Positions 1 through 38,746 of a stretch of 64,000 nucleotides of DNA are shown here, piece by piece. Every line of letters starts with the position of its first letter. Within the stretch, counting starts at the first letter, position 1. The DNA lies in contig NC_088100.1 of NCBI RefSeq assembly GCF_036370855.1, positions 41,300,754-41,364,753 on the forward strand. The letters are read 5' to 3'. The notes beneath the pieces were generated by a model. The model was not told the DNA's origin, ran no database searches, and was given only the letters and a program-made list of their open reading frames with translations. The position numbers and the translations under genes are program-made. The DNA comes from Dromaius novaehollandiae (taxonomy: Eukaryota; Chordata; Aves; Casuariiformes; Dromaiidae).

Positions 1-3000
1 AAATTAAGCCTTGATTTGACTGGTGTTCTGTAGTCACAGAGCTCATAACTGGGTGGGTTGTCCAACAGTAGCAGCATTCCTTTAGAACACTTTTGCCTGT
101 CATACTTTCCTAATGCTGGTTGGGCAGCAAGGAGTGAATGAAGCTTGGAGGTGTAGGGGCTTCAGCTTTGGAGCTGGCTGTGTTCTGCCACCCTCCTGCT
201 CTTCCAGCAGCAATTCAAAGGAGAGATTCTGCACCCAAAAGGACAGTGCAAGCCCCTGAGCCAAGGTGGCAGGTTTGGGCTTGCATGGATGTTTACTGGG
301 AGTGCCAAGGTTGTGGGTTCAATGTCCAACTCTAACAGCAGTTGCCAGTGGAAAGAACAGTCCCACCTTTCCCTCCACCAGCCCTGCTCCCCAGCCTCCC
401 CATGAGGGCTTTCCACTCTTCGGCGTTAGCTCTGGGGCTCTCTGGGACCTTTGCTGGGCTGCTGTGTCCTGCTACCCCCACCGAATATTGTTTGAGTTAT
501 TTTTCTTTAGATGCTGTGAAATGAGATAGGTTGGGGAGAGGTCTGAGGAGCACCAGAAGTGGCGTAAGAGAATGTTGGTAGGGACACATTAGATCAGCTC
601 AGCTGTTCTGTCGAGCCTGTCCCCACTTAGGTGCCCAGAGGAGGGAGAGAAGTGCAATTTCACCTCCTGCACATGAGTTTTTGGTGTGTCTTGGCTGAAA
701 TCCCCTTCTTGCTCTGGGCTGACAAGCAGAGCTCTGTCTGCCCAGTCACTGCATGGGGATCTGCACTCCCTGACGGGGTCTTGCTCTGTGCCCAGAAACA
801 AAATTCCAGATCTGAACCTGCATGTAAAGCTCATCAAAACAAAATGTTGGGTTTCGTTGTGACATTAGAGTATGTTATGTAGAATTGAATGGTGAGAATT
901 AACATGGCCAAGAAAAGCTATGTTTTACCAAGCATATACAGAGAAGGGTGCCACTTGTCAAACGTGAAAAAGATTTGCTAGAGGAAGTAATAATGTAGTA
1001 CAGACAGTTTCAATATAGTTTGCACAGCACCATGGGTTTTATGAATATTTTTTCTGAAGTGAAGCAGAATATAGCTTTTCTGCAGACCATAGTGTTAAGA
1101 TCACAGCTATAAAATTGAACTCTGCAAAGAAATGCTGATCATTTGGAAAAGCCATGAAAATGCAAAAGCTAATGCTTTTCTTCTGACTCAGTAATGCTAT
1201 TTATTTGTTTACATATTTATTTAATTTTTTTTTTGAGACTGATATGAGCCTGCTATATGGCAGCACTTCAAAATCCTGTCGTAGTTACAGAGTTGTCATC
1301 AAGATTTACCTTGAGAGCATGTTGAGATCTTGAAAACAATCTTTTCCCTTCTTGTTAAATTAATGGCACAAAAAAAGAAATGCATTTCAGTGCTTTCACA
1401 TTTTTGTGTTCCTTCACTTTGAAAAACTACTTATTGTCTTAAGTGTCAGTTTTAAACAATAAATCAAAAATGAACGAAAGTAAAATAGCAAACATTTAGG
1501 GACTTGCTCAACGCCCGTGAGGTCAGTGAGAAAATTTTCTGCTGATTTGAGTGAGCAGGTTGTTCATGGCAAACAGTCTAACAAATCATCAGTGAACAAT
1601 GTGACAAGACTTTGTTTTTGTTTTCTCTTCAAGGTTTCTAATAAAACGTGGATAGGCATGTTTTTGTAGAAATGCAGAATGGATGACTAAATAACAGTGC
1701 TTGTGTAGCACAACACGAGAGTGAAATGGAGAACTGCATGTGTTTGCATAAGAGAATACATAAATATATAAACACAAGGAAAGATCCTGCAGCTTGTGTT
1801 ACTAAGACCTGCCTGTATGGATTTGGTTGTGGAAAGCACACCTAGAGCAGCTTGACAGTTACTCTTACAAAAATCTGCTTTTAAAACATACTTATGGACA
1901 GTTGCCTGCCAGTGTTTGGAAGGTAGAATACAAATTAAATACAAATAAAAGTGGTACTCTTGTGTTTTACTGCTAAAATTCATGTGGGTGTTTACTGTGC
2001 TTGGCTGCAGCTTGATACATCCCATAGCTATAGCACTATGTCACAGTTGGAAATTGCAGCCTTAGTGCAATAGACCCCATCTATTTTGCCAATAAGCCAG
2101 TGACAAGGGAGGATTTATATGATTTGTGGTCTGCTGAAGCAATTATTTGCATTTGAATAAATGTCTAAATTGCATATTTTTTATATGAGTGACTGCTTTA
2201 TTGATTCATTAATTCAAGACTTGTAAAAGTCTCTCTCATTTTTATTTCTCTAGTAGCTGATAATAACCCTGAAATCATTACAGTTAATATTTGGAAATCA
2301 GAAGAAGCTTTTAAGCAAATAATCTGCATGTTAAGCAGTCTCTGGTTTTAATGGTGTCTCCCTGTAGTGAGCATCTAAGAGACACTCCTGTTTGTATATG
2401 TTTCCTCTGCCATTGGGACCAATATGTGTATTCAGATATGTCCCTTCGGTAGTGCTGCAGTGGTGAATAGGAAACGTTTTTATGGAGGAGACACACAGGA
2501 AAATTTCTTCTTGCCTCCTCTCTCTTCCTCCTAGATATTTTGTGTAGGATGCTTTGTGAAATTTTTTCTTTCAAAACAAAAAACCAAAATCCTATCAACA
2601 CATGCTGGCTGTGAAGGAGACTGCTGATAAAGGGCCGTTCTTCTGGCTTGCAGTTGTGACAGACAAGATCAAAGCCAGGCAAGAACAACTCTAGCTGTCG
2701 CTGCCAGGGCATTCAGCCATGCCACAGACTGTTTGACCATTTCTCTCCAAAGGTTGCAGCACTCTCATTTTGTCATTGCAGTGTGAGGGCTGCTGAGCAG
2801 CACCAAATTGCCTGGTCTCTCCCTCGCAGTTTGTTGTGGGTTGGCGCATGCATATGTACATCCGCATAGATATTCCAAGGGGGAGCTTTTCCCGTGTTTG
2901 TGTCGTCTGCACTGGAACACTGTCCAACTCTACCACCTGTCTCTAGTTCCATTTTTAATGTCATTAAGTAGAAAAAGAATATATGGCATTGCCAGCTTTA

Positions 3001-3474
3001 CAGTGTTATGATTAATCTTGAGGTAATGGATGCTTTTCTAAAAGCCTGTGTCTCTAATCAGTTTAGTGTGCTAGAATGAGTCCTCCTTCCCACTCTCCTG
3101 TCCTAGCGTTAGGGTCATTATTTTCCTGGTCTCCCTCTATGGTCAATGGGAAGAGATAAGAACTGTATGCAGTAGCTCTGGGCTCTGAAGGTCTCTCTCT
3201 AGGTATCTCCAGTAGGTTGGATGCATCTGGGCGTACATTTTTGGGTAGAGAATCTTGAACCCATAAACCCTGTGGAATCAAAAGCTGAAATACAATTAAT
3301 AATATCCTAGTCTTTGTTTTAAAAATCTTGAGATACTAAAATGAGAGACATGAGTTTTGGGAGCCTGGCTGAAATTTTTGAATGCTTGCAGATGACAGTA
3401 GCGGAAATGCAGAGCTTTTTGACCTCTATGTTCTCTAAGGGACAGGAGCAGCCAAGCAAAGTTCCCTTCAGTTG

Positions 3475-3960
3475 GCTCCTTTTCCCTGCAGCGCTGAGGA
3501 CATGATGCTTGTTTTTGCTCGCCGAAGAGGCGGGAATGGAGTGGATTTGTCTGCCAACTTCTGCCCTTTCCTTTCTTTCAAAGTCTGGCATTTTTGCTTT
3601 CTGCCAGCCAATCTGATACCTCCCCCTCTCTCCGATTTCTGCTGAAAGCGCAGCTCTAACAGACCCCGCGGGAGCAGAGCCAGAGGCGATGCCGGGGCTC
3701 CCCTTTGCGCCGTGGAAGGCAGCTTCCCTGCGCCAGAGCTGCCAGGGAAAGGGCGGTCTCGTCATGGTACGCCTCTTCCCCGGGGCCACTTTATTTTGTG
3801 TGCCTCGAGGCATCGTATCAGCGGGTGAACGGTCGTGCGCCACACGTGATTTGAATCATTAGTGTTTTGCACCCTTCTTGTGAATGCCTGGCTTGTATGT
3901 GTGCCTGAAGGGGCTTTACCCGCTGCTGCTGCAGGCTTCGTGTGGTGGTTGTCTAGGAAG
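3475..3960 (+). promoter_or_regulatory. CpG-rich patch with CCAAT box, possible alternative ANKRD6 promoter/first exon
   Basis: The patch is locally GC- and CpG-rich inside AT-rich DNA. A CCAAT motif is at about 3606, CpG-dense sequence follows at 3650-3850, and a good splice donor (CTAGGAAG/GTATGC) lies at 3960/3961. Together these would fit a non-coding first exon of ANKRD6 on the + strand. This is inference from composition and motifs only. Confidence 0.3.
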
Positions 3961-4439
3961 GTATGCTGGGTGAGGAAAATGTTCCTCGTGTTGAAATAAA
4001 CTCATACTTCTCTTTCATAGTTTATTTTTAACCGAATACCTTTGGCTGCACCTCAGCATTTTTGCAGTGGTTAAAGATAGTTATCTTACCAGAAAGTTTC
4101 CCTGCTGGAATATATTCATGTGGTTGACGCTGTTCTCCTTTGAAAGTACATGAGCTGGCTTTGAGTTGGATTAGTTTTCCTTTTCCCGCTCCGTTCACAG
4201 ATTACCATAAATTGTTGTTGTGATATATTAGAAACCTGCTGGGAAGCGAGACACCTTGATTAGGTGATTTATTGCAATTAAGTAACGTAGAAAGTTAGAA
4301 CCTATAAGCCTGAACATGCTCGAGCACATATGCCTAATCCAAACATACTGTTCGTAGCCGGGAGTGATTTGTCAGTCCGGCTGGGCTTTTTGTGTGTGTT
4401 TTGTTTTTGTTTTTTTTAATGTTGCCTAGAGACTTTTAA

Positions 4440-4760
4440 CCCTCCTGCTATTGGGTTACCTGGAGCTGCAACCAAGCCCTGGATCTCTTCCAAGCTGTTA
4501 CAAGAGGGACTGTGCTCCGTGTGGCTGGGCCAGCCGTTTACTGCGACTGCGGGGGTTCATAGGCTTGCGTCTGGATGCCGTCGGTCGTAGGAGCAGCGGG
4601 CTGGCCATGGAGCGTGGAAGCAGGAGCGCAGGCTCGCTGCTCGCCTGGGGACCTGGCGGCTACTGCCGCTGACCCTACCCCGGCTGCGCCCCTTTGCGTG
4701 CTCAGCCTCACCCCTCTTGCGGGTGCGTTCGGGACTGGTGGTGAAAGCAGAAAGCAAGCC
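4440..4760 (+). promoter_or_regulatory. Second CpG-rich patch
   Basis: About 300 bp of raised G+C and many CpGs (for example GATGCCGTCGGTCGTAG near 4574) are flanked by AT-rich sequence. It may be a regulatory element or alternative start region in an ANKRD6 5' intron. Strand and activity cannot be judged. Confidence 0.25.
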
Positions 4761-6661
4761 GTTTTCAAAACACCAGAGGAGCTGAAATGAGAGTTTCCCG
4801 CATAGTCGGGGAAGTTGCTCCCTCCTGTTTTGGGAGAGCAATGGGAGAAAACGTCTGCATTTTGAGAGACCTGAGTTGCAGAATGGGGGTGGATTTTTCC
4901 ATTAGATTTGATCCTTTGTATCCATAATCAATAATACAGTATAATTAATCAACATTTAATGTTTGCGAAGCCCTGCACAACTATTAAGTAATTTATAGAC
5001 ATTCTGTTTCCAGTCATTCTGTGGATTTCAACACTGTTTTTCTTTTTGCTCTAAAGAGACTGAATTCCCAAGGCTGTGCCAGCTACTTAGGATATAGGAA
5101 TTGCTGTATGAAAACAGCCTGTCTTGAGCTTGGTTTTTATTTACTGGAAGTAACTTTCCCAGTGGGGAATTTCCTTAAAATATCAGAGAACTAATGGTCA
5201 TCTTCTGTTTACTTAAGGCCACTAGTAGTCAGTCAACTCTTGAAGTGTTTTCTTCTGTAGCTGATCTTCTGGGGCAGTTTATTTTCCTGTACAGGGTAAA
5301 ATGATGGATCCTTGGGAGGAGAAGTAGACAGTGACAACAGCAATAACAAAGATATAGATATTCAGGCCAAGAAAAAAGTAACATTTTATCTCATAGAAGG
5401 CTTGGTGGACAAAATGTGATTCTTTGTGAGGATACTCTGTGATTTTAGCAGATGATAGGAATCTAATTTTCTTAATTGTGATGAAATGAAATTTGTAATG
5501 AATAGTTTTAGAATATTCCTGTTTAACAGTTCTTAAGCTGTTTCGCCCTCTTTTCACATTGATGCTTTGCCATGTATACTTACTTCCTAGAGCAGGAATT
5601 AACTCTTGACTCTCTCCTTATGAGTTTAGTCTTTTAGCTTATACAGGCTCAATTTTTAGGAAACTGCTTATTCCAATTCTTTTCTGTTGTCCAGACTACT
5701 GCTTATAATCTCTTCACTGTTTGAGCTTTTTTTAACATAGACTCTTATACCTCTTTTAGGAGAAGCAGCCTATTCCCCTTTTCCCGAGATGTCTCATTTT
5801 AATTTCTGCCAAAGGATGATCAGAGCTCAGTTAGAATTAAATACTGTTTTCCTCTTGCCATTTCACTTAGATTTTTGTAACCCATTTGTTGGGGAGACAC
5901 TATTTTTCTTATTTAAATTTTGATTTTTATGGTTAAACTTCCATTTTTTTTCCTCCTAAAACTATACATCATTTAATTAAAGCTTTCTGTCCCTCTGTCT
6001 ATTAGGAAACTGTCCTTAATTTTACTGTAGATCCATTTTTCTTGTGGCTATTTTATACTATGTTTTTATATGGGTTAGATCTTGGTAATCTTTAAAAATG
6101 TGTTGCCCAAAAAACCTGACAGATTTTTGGCAAAACAAGGTTGGTCATTGTATACATTAAGTCACTTGGAGTGATTACAAATTTTCCATTCTTTTTAAGG
6201 CGAGTTTCAGACATAACACAAAAATCCCATAACTCTTACTTCTATTGCAAAGATTATACCAATTGCAGTATATGAATTAGACTGTTATAGTGACTTTGTG
6301 ATACAGAGCGGAACTGAAAGTGGTTGACAGCTCTAGGTTCCAGAGGGACAGAAACAAAAAAGTCATGAATTCTGGTTAAGCATGGACACAAAGCAGGATC
6401 TAAGTTTTTAAAAAAGTAACCTTACATGAGTAAAATGTACCTTTTGTAGGGTAAACTGAAATGTTGCAGAAAGGAGAGGAAGAGTTTTCAGCATGCACAC
6501 AATAAGGTAAAGCCTTTGTACACTAATATCTGTCAATTGCTGCTATTGCAGGCTTCAGAGAGGTATAAACAGAAGGAGGAGGAAAAAAGGATAAAATTCT
6601 GGTCAACTACTATGTATAAAAATTTGGTCTCAAGGTATTATTATTTTCTTCTCGTTCATAG

Positions 6662-32889
<26,228 letters not shown>

Positions 32890-34500
32890 CATCCACAGAT
32901 GAGGTAAAGACAAGCAGTGGGGCTCATTTTGGAACCTACTGTGTAGGAATCTGGAATATTGATAAATATATATGTAGTGCCTGTTACAATACAAACAAAA
33001 AAAACGCTCTTTTTCAGGACTAGAAGTAACTTCAGAAGCTCCAGAACCAAGCAGGAGAAATACACAGACTCTTTGTATTGATGACAATGGTATGCTGCAG
33101 ATTCGATCCTTTCTTTGTGATTTCCAGGAGTCCATTAATTATTGCACTCACACTTTCCAGGTGCTGCTTGAAAACAAACTGCATTAAAAACCAAAACTGC
33201 TTTCTGAAAAGGGAATTTTCTTAATTTCCACATAGGTCATATGTGGCTAGAGGGTTCCACTGTATGTTAAATGTTAACATGTGGTGATACCAATACTGAA
33301 ATAAATCTGGGATGTTGGAGACCTTTTGACAGTAATTCCTCAGTGATAAAGGGCTATCGATACTATTTTCGATACTCCCTATGGCCTTTCTGTAGTCATT
33401 GGAGAAAAGCTGCAGAAGCTGACTGAAATCACGAGCCTAACATAGGTGAAAGATGCAGGCTCCCACCTACCTGAGGGAGATGCTAAGGTGAGTCATCTCA
33501 CTGGGTACAAAGACTTCTGTTGCTGCTTTACTTTGCCTTTAGTTTATATTATTAAAACAAATGCTACATTAAACTTGTTTTTAATGGTTTCCTGGTTGCA
33601 CAGCAACTTGTACTTTCATGGTTGTTGGGGCTATACTCAAGTAATCTGACTGAAAAATTTCTTCTAGAGCACGGATGGCAAGTATTTTACTAAATCCATG
33701 CTATACTGATTGTCATTTATAATTTTTATTTAACTCTCTTCCTTCAAGCAGCAAATGGCTAAATCCTCTACTAGTACTGAAGGAGCATCAGAAAGTCCTA
33801 CATCTAAAAAAGTGAAAGCTTGATTCCCTGTACTCACATGTTTTTCTGCAGGGTCAGGGTTCTCCCCCAGGCACCTTGTCCAGACTGTTTTCCCTTGTTC
33901 TTCCGAATGATTCCTCTCTCTGGTTTTTCTCTTGTATCAATAAAAAGAGCAATCAAGTCCTTGCAGGTCTGCAAAACTTAGGACTGATTTCACAAATAGT
34001 TCCACAAAATAGAACTCAGCAACATTTAAAAAAATTTTTTCGGACATGTTTTGCTATAGAATTAAAACTTGCAATAATCAGTGTTTACCAGGCTGACAGA
34101 CTCCAAATTGCAGCTCACAGAGGGTCATTTTCAATTCTGTGCTGCAACAGTAACACCTAAATTCCTTAGCCACATTTGGGCCCCAGTGTGCTATATGCTG
34201 CATAAACTGGAGGCACCATCCCTTTCAGGTTTCCTCTGTATACCTCTGAGAAGGCTCCAACAGATTCTATTAATAAAAGTAAGATTACTTAACAGATAAT
34301 GATAAAACAGCTGTTAAAAAAAACAATTCAAATACAAAATGGTACAGTTATGCCTAGGAGAAGGATAATTTTTTTCTGTACTGTGGAACCCTAAACAGAA
34401 GACAGCACACTTAACAGTACTGAAGACACCATTAACTGATCAGTAATTAAGCTTTTGTCTTCTTAGCAGATGTATAAAGCAAATAAAATTGTATTATAGT
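32890..34500 (+). promoter_or_regulatory. ANKRD6: Probable ANKRD6 3' UTR with poly(A) signals
   Basis: AATAAA hexamers lie at 33300-33305, 33939-33944 and 34482-34487. The last is followed within about 90 nt by a GT-rich stretch (TTTTGTTGCTCTGACTT), so it is the best distal site. Which site is used cannot be told from sequence. The stretch also contains a splice-acceptor-preceded open frame, listed separately. Confidence 0.55.
33018..33187 (+). CDS. Candidate alternative terminal exon of ANKRD6
   Basis: An acceptor-like CTCTTTTTCAG is followed by an open frame in phase 1 (LEVTSEAPEPSRRNTQTLCI and onward) that stops at TAA 33185-33187. The upstream exon ending at 31028 is also phase 1, so the two could join in place of the usual last exon. 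That would give a protein without the C-terminal coiled coil. The length (about 55 codons) could arise by chance, and no known isoform is recalled. Confidence 0.2.
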
Positions 34501-37500
34501 ACAATATTTTTTAAATTGCCATTAATGCACTATCAAGACAAATGCAATATATCTGTAGTTATGGCAACACTAGTTTTGTTGCTCTGACTTCTGTAGTCAA
34601 ATATAGACACTTTCATATGTTTACAGTTTCGTTTAAGCTACTGTAGGAATGCAGCAGCATGCTATTTAATTTTTGTATCAGCTCGATAAAGTGAATGTTT
34701 TGCCAAGCAAGTAAACTAAGTGTTGTTCAGAAGTCTGTGTTGTAATGTTTTGTATCCAGAGAAAATTGAGCAAATCCCCTCACTTACGTCAGGCAGGGCA
34801 GCAGAAAATTGAACTTCAGATTCCAGGCTTGTGTTTGGCACAGCCTTGACTAAATCAGTGTATGTTTGTAACTATGAAACATGGAAACCAGGTCTACCAG
34901 CTATCCCAGAGGAAGGCTGCAGGGACTGACTGCGATTTGCTAGCTGATGCAGTCACCTGGCATTTTAAGAAGTTATCCCCACATTGCTGAGTTGCACAGC
35001 TGACCACATACATGCTCCTGCTCTAGCACAAATGCAAGGGAACCATAAAGGACATGGTTTAAGCTAATCTACTTCACAGATGAATTGTTACCTGTGTAGC
35101 CACTGACAGATCGATCAGCTTCCATATCCTAGCCGAGAAGCAGTAATTTAAGACAGGAACTGGGATTTTAGAGCTTTTATGGAAGCAACAGGTAATTTTC
35201 TGTAAAATAATGGGAGGCATTTTCTGATACTTCCTTTTTACTCCTCTGTCATCCTCCCTCCTTCAGAACTACTGGAGTTGAAGGAGTTGTTTACAAAATA
35301 CCCATTTTATCTACCTCTCTCTCAAGTATGCACTTGGAGTAAATTTACTTTGCCCGAGCAGAGCGTACATGGACTCCTAAAGGTTTCTGGCAGGCAGTTT
35401 TATCTTGATGACGGCGTAGCCCACGAATCACTGAAAAATCACAGACAGCAAAGCTAAGGAGGACAACTGATTGACAGGGTATTGCCTGTCAAGACCTGTT
35501 CTTGGTGCATATGGGTAATATGCAACACAACATATGTACAAGCTGGAGTCAAAGGAGTAGCGCAGACTTAGGTTTCTAAGTAGAAAGAGTCATGATTAGG
35601 TGACAGTGTAAAGTTTCTTATACAGGAACAGAAATTAAACCACTTGCTGAAGGGAAAGAGATGGTGACATGTGAGAACAACCAGACCTTGATGGCAACTT
35701 TCTTCAGTCCACATTCCTTTCTAAACAGTATTTTATCAGAACACAGAAGGAATCCAGTAACTTGCTGAAAGAAGGAAATAAAATGATCTTTATACATCCC
35801 AGAGCTGCATGACAGATGTTTCCACTTTCTGGGGCTCCAAAATCTACCGGCATCACCATCTCCTGGTGTCGTCTGGAGCTCAGACCATACTATGACCTTT
35901 ACCAAACACATGGGACAAGAATCTGACACTAGTTATATTACTTTACGCATTTCTTTTTATTTTTTTTGCCTTTTAGCTACTGCCAGTGTAGTTCCCTTAT
36001 CAATTTAAATATGTGCTTCTGACAAAAAAGGATCCTTCTTTTTTTTTCCTCATCCACGGATGCTCACTCGTGCCCGTCTTTCCCTAAGAATGGTGTAAGC
36101 GTTCATACCAGTGCCTGGTTTACATGGTGCAGCTCCTGTACAGCTCACCCCATGTGATACAAACATCTGCTCCTCTCTGCAGCAATGCTGGCTTATGCCA
36201 GTTTGAAGTGTTCAAGGATCCACACAATGCAGGAGCCTCGGTTACTGAGACAGGACAGGGCCCTTGCAATACAACTGTAAGCCTGTGCTAACACAGTTAA
36301 AAATACAATTCTGGAATCTGATTTCTAATACTTTAATTGCTTAAACTCATACTGTGACATTTTGGAGAGGCTGGTAAGGCTGTGGGATGCACTAGTGATT
36401 TTTCTTGTAATAGAAACATGCCTTACAGAAGCTGTCATTTGTTATCTTCACTGTCCTTTTATTTGTTGAAAACCAACATTAAAACAATATTCCCTCAAAG
36501 GCAGCTAGTTGCTACTGGCTCTTCCAGCACAGGCTTTTATATAATACCATTTGAAATAATAACAAACATGGACTATTTTTTTTAAAAAGACTCAACTAGA
36601 AAAAAGGATTTTTTTTCTGAATACAACTTCAGGTGTCTTAATAAATGGTGACAGTGACTTTGTGAATTATTTCAGAGGGAGCAGAGCAGCACAGAAGTCA
36701 GCTTCAAGGCATAACTAACGATCCAAAACAGCATCAGTAAGAAGGGCTCCCTGCCCTCTGATACCTCAGCAAAGATGCAGTATTAATGACAAGGACTGCA
36801 GGAGCCTGGCTAACGGGGTGCAACAGAACATCGCCACAAAGAAAACATATTTCTGCTGAAAGCTTCCTTCTCTCACTAAGTATCAGCTGAGAGAACCAAA
36901 CCTAAAACTTGATTTTTTTCCCCCCAGTTAACTTACCTTAGTTCCATGACTTTGAACTTACTGTCTCTCAGAACTGAAGTGCCAGGGCTCTGCTGTTCTG
37001 CATGAACACAGAGCAAGACCGTCAGCAGCCTTGGTCAAGGACTACTTTAGTATAAAGGCAAACTATGGCAGATGGCTGGAGCCCACCAGCAGTCAGTGCC
37101 CAGGGAAGAAAACCCACATTGGTCAGTGTTCAGCTTCAGGAACCGACTGCAGTGGGAACAGCGTGCCTGGGCAGAAGAGAGCTTGGGCCCAGCCTGAGTG
37201 GGGATCCTGCACAGGAGTGCCAAAATCCCTTTGAGCAGTAAACCCAAGACTGATTAGAACAATGAAAATATGAAAATAAATCTGCAACGTGGATTTCTTT
37301 ACTGTGCCACAGTACTTGTTAGAGCAGTCTACCAGAAAACATTAAAAAAAAATTAATTAAAAAAAAAAAAAGCATAGGAAAGGATTCTACAATAACCTAA
37401 AGAGGAAAAAAAAAAGGAAGCATTAAAAAAAAAAGGACATTCCTTTTTTGCAACAAGCAGGTTATTTGCAAAACTTGCTGAAGTATGTAGCTGTAGCTTT

Positions 37501-38665
37501 GAAGACGCTTTGTTCAATGCCACCAAGAAACATACTTCCTGCTCTTCAAAGTGGTGTTTTTCTTACCCCTTGCAGTCTGGACAGGGGAATGTGGCCCTTT
37601 TCCTTCCTTTGCTCTGGTGGTGGTACTTACTAAAGCTGCTCTGAGCCAATTCAGCTCACAAATTCAGCAGAAAACACTGCTGGCAGTGGGAGGCAGCTGG
37701 ATAAGTGAACTGTGTTAGCATAAAGGGAGAGGGAAGGGTTCCTGCATCTCTTTACAACACAACTTAAATTGCATGCAGCGATTGTATAGTCATGTATTTA
37801 CTGTTGTCTAGCTATTTCTATTTACGCTGAGAAAATCCCAGACTCCCTTCTGCTTTTTAATTTGTAAATTAAATGAAAAAAAGATGTACGGTGATTTACG
37901 AGGCAGTAAGAACACTTCCAAGCTAGCTGAGTTAGAGGTGGAATAATAAGACACTGGGAAAAAAAAGGACCACAACATTAACAGTTAATATTTTCTACTT
38001 GTAATTCTACTTTGTATTGACTTTTAAATACTAACTTGAAGGTACTTCCTGTTAACTTGGTAATAACCATTTCTGGGCTGAAATCATTTTCATATGTAAA
38101 GACCTCCCTTTTCATGTTTATTCAGCTATTATTAAAGATCATCATCTAACATTTACTTAATATTTTATCATGCTTATTTGTTTTGGACCCATTTATTTAT
38201 CCCAAATGCTTCTGCTCTTTGTTAATTAAAAAAAAAAAAAACTTTTGGCACAGTACAGAAAGGACTGTTACCGCTATGAATGTTACCACTTAGATGTGCC
38301 TCAACAGAAGATGGACAAAATAATCTAGTTGTTTATATTTATTTTCCATTTTCCTGGCAGAACACTGCTATTGTAATTTTTGGTGCTTTCTGCTTTTACC
38401 TCAACACATGCTGCATGATGCATTCAGTGCTTTAAACCATTCAGTTCTTTAAGGTCATTTGTGTCCAACTGATTTCCAAATAGGGGGGTAACCCGACCAA
38501 GAAGAGGAGGGGGAAAAAAAAAACAAACCCAAACCCCACTGTGGTAGATTCCATCTTCAAACATTATCAGAATGTCATCAAAGACTGCCAGTATACCCAT
38601 ATTCTGGAAAAAAGTACTATGCTTCTTCGCAGTGGATGAAAGGCCAGCTGTCAACAAAATTCAGG
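34501..38665 (-). other. Convergent region; likely contains the LYRM2 3' UTR
   Basis: ANKRD6 (+) and LYRM2 (-) point at each other here. Poly(A) signals readable on the - strand lie at 38338-38343, 38192-38197, 38117-38122, 36458-36463 and 35956-35961, so the LYRM2 3' UTR could be 0.3 to 2.7 kb long. An A-run cluster lies at 37341-37437 (U-rich in LYRM2 sense). No coding sequence was recognised. Confidence 0.55.
37341..37437. repeat. Cluster of A runs (U-rich on the LYRM2 strand)
   Basis: Four runs of about 9 to 12 A lie within 100 bp, separated by short purine-rich pieces. On the - strand this would be a U-rich tract within a possible LYRM2 3' UTR. Confidence 0.8.
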
Positions 38666-38746
38666 TCAGGATTTTGCCAATTTAAGTGTTCTTTGAAGTT
38701 CCTGAAGTTGCATGTTGCCTTGAGTAATCATCATCCTAATTGCATC
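38666..38746 (-). CDS. LYRM2: LYRM2 exon 3 and stop
   Basis: This 81-nt exon encodes 26 codons, DAIRMMITQGNMQLQELQRT then LKLAKS, and a TGA. The acceptor is GTTTTACAG. Confidence 0.95.
   Translation of the reverse strand, partial: DAIRMMITQGNMQLQELQRTLKLAKS

Larger units (their letters stand above)
1..6661 (+). other. Sequence upstream of the first recognised ANKRD6 exon
   Basis: I found no recognisable coding exon here. This is probably intron and/or 5' UTR of ANKRD6. It is AT-rich except for two CpG-rich patches at about 3475-3850 and 4440-4760. The human N-terminal coding exon motif (a first ankyrin helix before the HGRTPLH repeat) was looked for by eye on the + strand and not found. Confidence 0.6.

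Noticed and set aside
3319-3843. 174-codon open frame on the - strand
   Set aside because: It overlaps the CpG-rich patch, where stops are rare. The translation has no recognisable domain or protein-like periodicity, and no splice signals tie it to a gene.
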